This document shows positions 38,555 through 39,305 of a DNA stretch of 39,305 bases, piece after piece. Source of the stretch: Lysinibacillus_B sp036662795 (GTDB lineage: Bacteria; Bacillota; Bacilli; Bacillales_A; Planococcaceae); assembly GCF_036662795.1 (NCBI RefSeq), contig NZ_JBAFWZ010000028.1:1-39305 (forward strand), given 5' to 3'. Made by a program: the position numbers and the translations under genes. Below the pieces are notes generated by a model. The model saw only the letters and a list, made by a program, of their open reading frames with translations. It searched no databases and was not told the origin of the DNA. Positions within the stretch are counted from its first letter, which is position 1, and every line of letters begins with the position of its first letter.

Positions 38555-39121
38555 TTAACCAACTACATCAATTTCTACATGGGGTCTTTGAATCATTGTA
38601 CCAGTTACATCACCCGGTGTGTATTTATGAATTGGTTTGTTCACCTGAACGTCAATTTTTGGCTTTTGTGGTGTAAAATTAACATCCGTTTTACCAGGCG
38701 TATAATCGATTTTAACAGACCCTATCGATGGAACGAACTTGATATTATATGGACCTGCACGTTTTGGACCGTGATTTTGCTTTGCAATGCTTTGAATGGG
38801 CGCTCTTCCCTGACCTTTTCCTGCGCTTTCCATCAACTGCCTGCCTTCACCTGCACGACGAGATATCCCTTTCAATAGTTCTTGCTTTCCTTTTTCAGCA
38901 TAATTTCGGCTCGATTCTAGTGGACCAATTAATCCTAAATCACGTCTTGCTTGAGACGAGTCTATTTTCAATTGTCCTCGTGTCGTATTAATATCTAAAA
39001 TGGCTGCCGGTTGTTGGATCGTTTGTGTCGCTTTTGGCTGCTCGATATGCTGCTTTGGATTATGAATTTGTAAATCCATTTGGATATCTGTCGTTCGAAT
39101 TTGAATTTGTGGGAGTCTCAT
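38555..39121 (-). CDS. yviE: DUF6470 (YviE-like) protein
   Basis: The 188-residue protein starts MRLPQIQIRTTDIQMDLQIH and contains ILDINTTRGQLKIDSSQARR with RDLGL, the signature of YviE-type DUF6470 proteins. Later segments alternate beta strands (KFVPSIGSVKIDYTPGK, PKIDVQVNKPIHKYTPGDV). ATG 39121 has AAAGGGG 11 bases upstream; the frame stays open to 39226, but that part covers the tandem repeats and lacks a start signal. B. subtilis has the same order yviE-fliW-csrA-hag. Function unknown; a structural role near the hook-filament junction is only guessed. Confidence 0.85.
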   Translation of the reverse strand: MRLPQIQIRTTDIQMDLQIHNPKQHIEQPKATQTIQQPAAILDINTTRGQLKIDSSQARRDLGLIGPLESSRNYAEKGKQELLKGISRRAGEGRQLMESAGKGQGRAPIQSIAKQNHGPKRAGPYNIKFVPSIGSVKIDYTPGKTDVNFTPQKPKIDVQVNKPIHKYTPGDVTGTMIQRPHVEIDVVG

Positions 39122-39186
39122 AAAAATATAGCCCCTTTCAATAAAAGCGCTTGAACAAAACTGTCCAAACGCTATCTTTTCATATA

Positions 39187-39305
39187 GGTTGCCCCTGACG
39201 CTTTGCTTTCGGGGCTGAACGTCCACTTCGTGGGTTGCCCCTGACGCTTCGCTTTCGGGGCTGAACGTCCACTTCGTGGGTTGCCCCTGACGCTTCGCTT
39301 TCGGG
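39187..39305. repeat. 46-bp tandem repeat array reaching the window edge
   Basis: The unit starting GGTTGCCCCTGACGCTTCGC begins at 39187, 39233 and 39279, giving about 2.6 copies before the window ends. Copies differ at a single visible base (CTTTGC versus CTTCGC in copy 1). Each unit holds two small inverted repeats: GCCCC...GGGGC, and CCAC-TTC-GTGG. It is distinctly G+C-richer than the surroundings. It lies upstream of the DUF6470 gene, probably between it and flgL. Confidence 0.9.

Noticed and set aside
39122..39226. N-terminal extension of the DUF6470 protein through the tandem repeat
   Set aside because: The family starts MRxPQ, a ribosome site precedes ATG 39121, and the extension is only the repeat read in frame.
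39187..39305. Possible CRISPR array
   Set aside because: Units are contiguous and near identical, with no unique spacers and no cas genes, so they are plain tandem repeats.

Overview
The window reads as a chromosomal segment of a low-GC, motile, aerobic Firmicute of the order Bacillales. The gene content and order (uvrBA, comK with an IDEAL-domain neighbour, prfB-secA-hpf, then fliS/fliT/fliD/flaG, hag, csrA, fliW and a DUF6470 gene) match the Bacillus backbone. The extra genes and protein styles point to a Planococcaceae member such as Lysinibacillus or Solibacillus; that placement is inference. Nearly everything is on the minus strand. The only clear plus-strand gene is a comK homologue. 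No rRNA, tRNA, CRISPR array or transposase was found.

Region 1 (1-7.8 kb): a sigma-W-type envelope-stress gene (yvlB-like), the nucleotide-excision repair pair uvrB-uvrA behind a LexA-box promoter, a small IDEAL-domain protein divergent from a TTG-start comK, and a YhjD-like small gene convergent with comK.

Region 2 (7.8-17.4 kb): prfB with its programmed +1 frameshift, a structured and repeat-bearing spacer, secA, long-form hpf, a PilZ-domain gene, a second comK-family gene preceded by an elaborate leader RNA that ends in an intrinsic terminator, and the overlapping pair pgi-pgcA.

Region 3 (17.4-39.3 kb): the late flagellar region. flaG-fliD-fliT-fliS is driven by a sigma-D-like promoter, and fliD carries about 300 extra residues. 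hag has a sigma-D promoter and a near-perfect CsrA hairpin in its leader. csrA-fliW-DUF6470 complete the FliW/CsrA/flagellin feedback circuit. Between flaG and hag lies a flagellin glycosylation island: pseB, pseC, pseF, pseG and pseI for CMP-pseudaminic acid, two Maf-type (DUF115) motility accessory factors with a small unknown protein between them, and an AT-rich cassette (methyltransferase, SDR, metallophosphoesterase, ATP-grasp). A broken DUF2920 gene ends the island. No PseH acetyltransferase is recognisable. A FabH-like ketoacyl synthase and a STAS-like protein sit between hag and csrA.

The most unusual signals are the comK2 leader (13-bp stem, possible pseudoknot, terminator, mini-ORFs), the sigma-W start site placed inside a terminator/Shine-Dalgarno hairpin ahead of yvlB, a perfect 30-bp palindrome inside the ATP-grasp gene, the fragmented DUF2920 gene, the helical insert in FliD, and 46-bp tandem repeats at the right edge.
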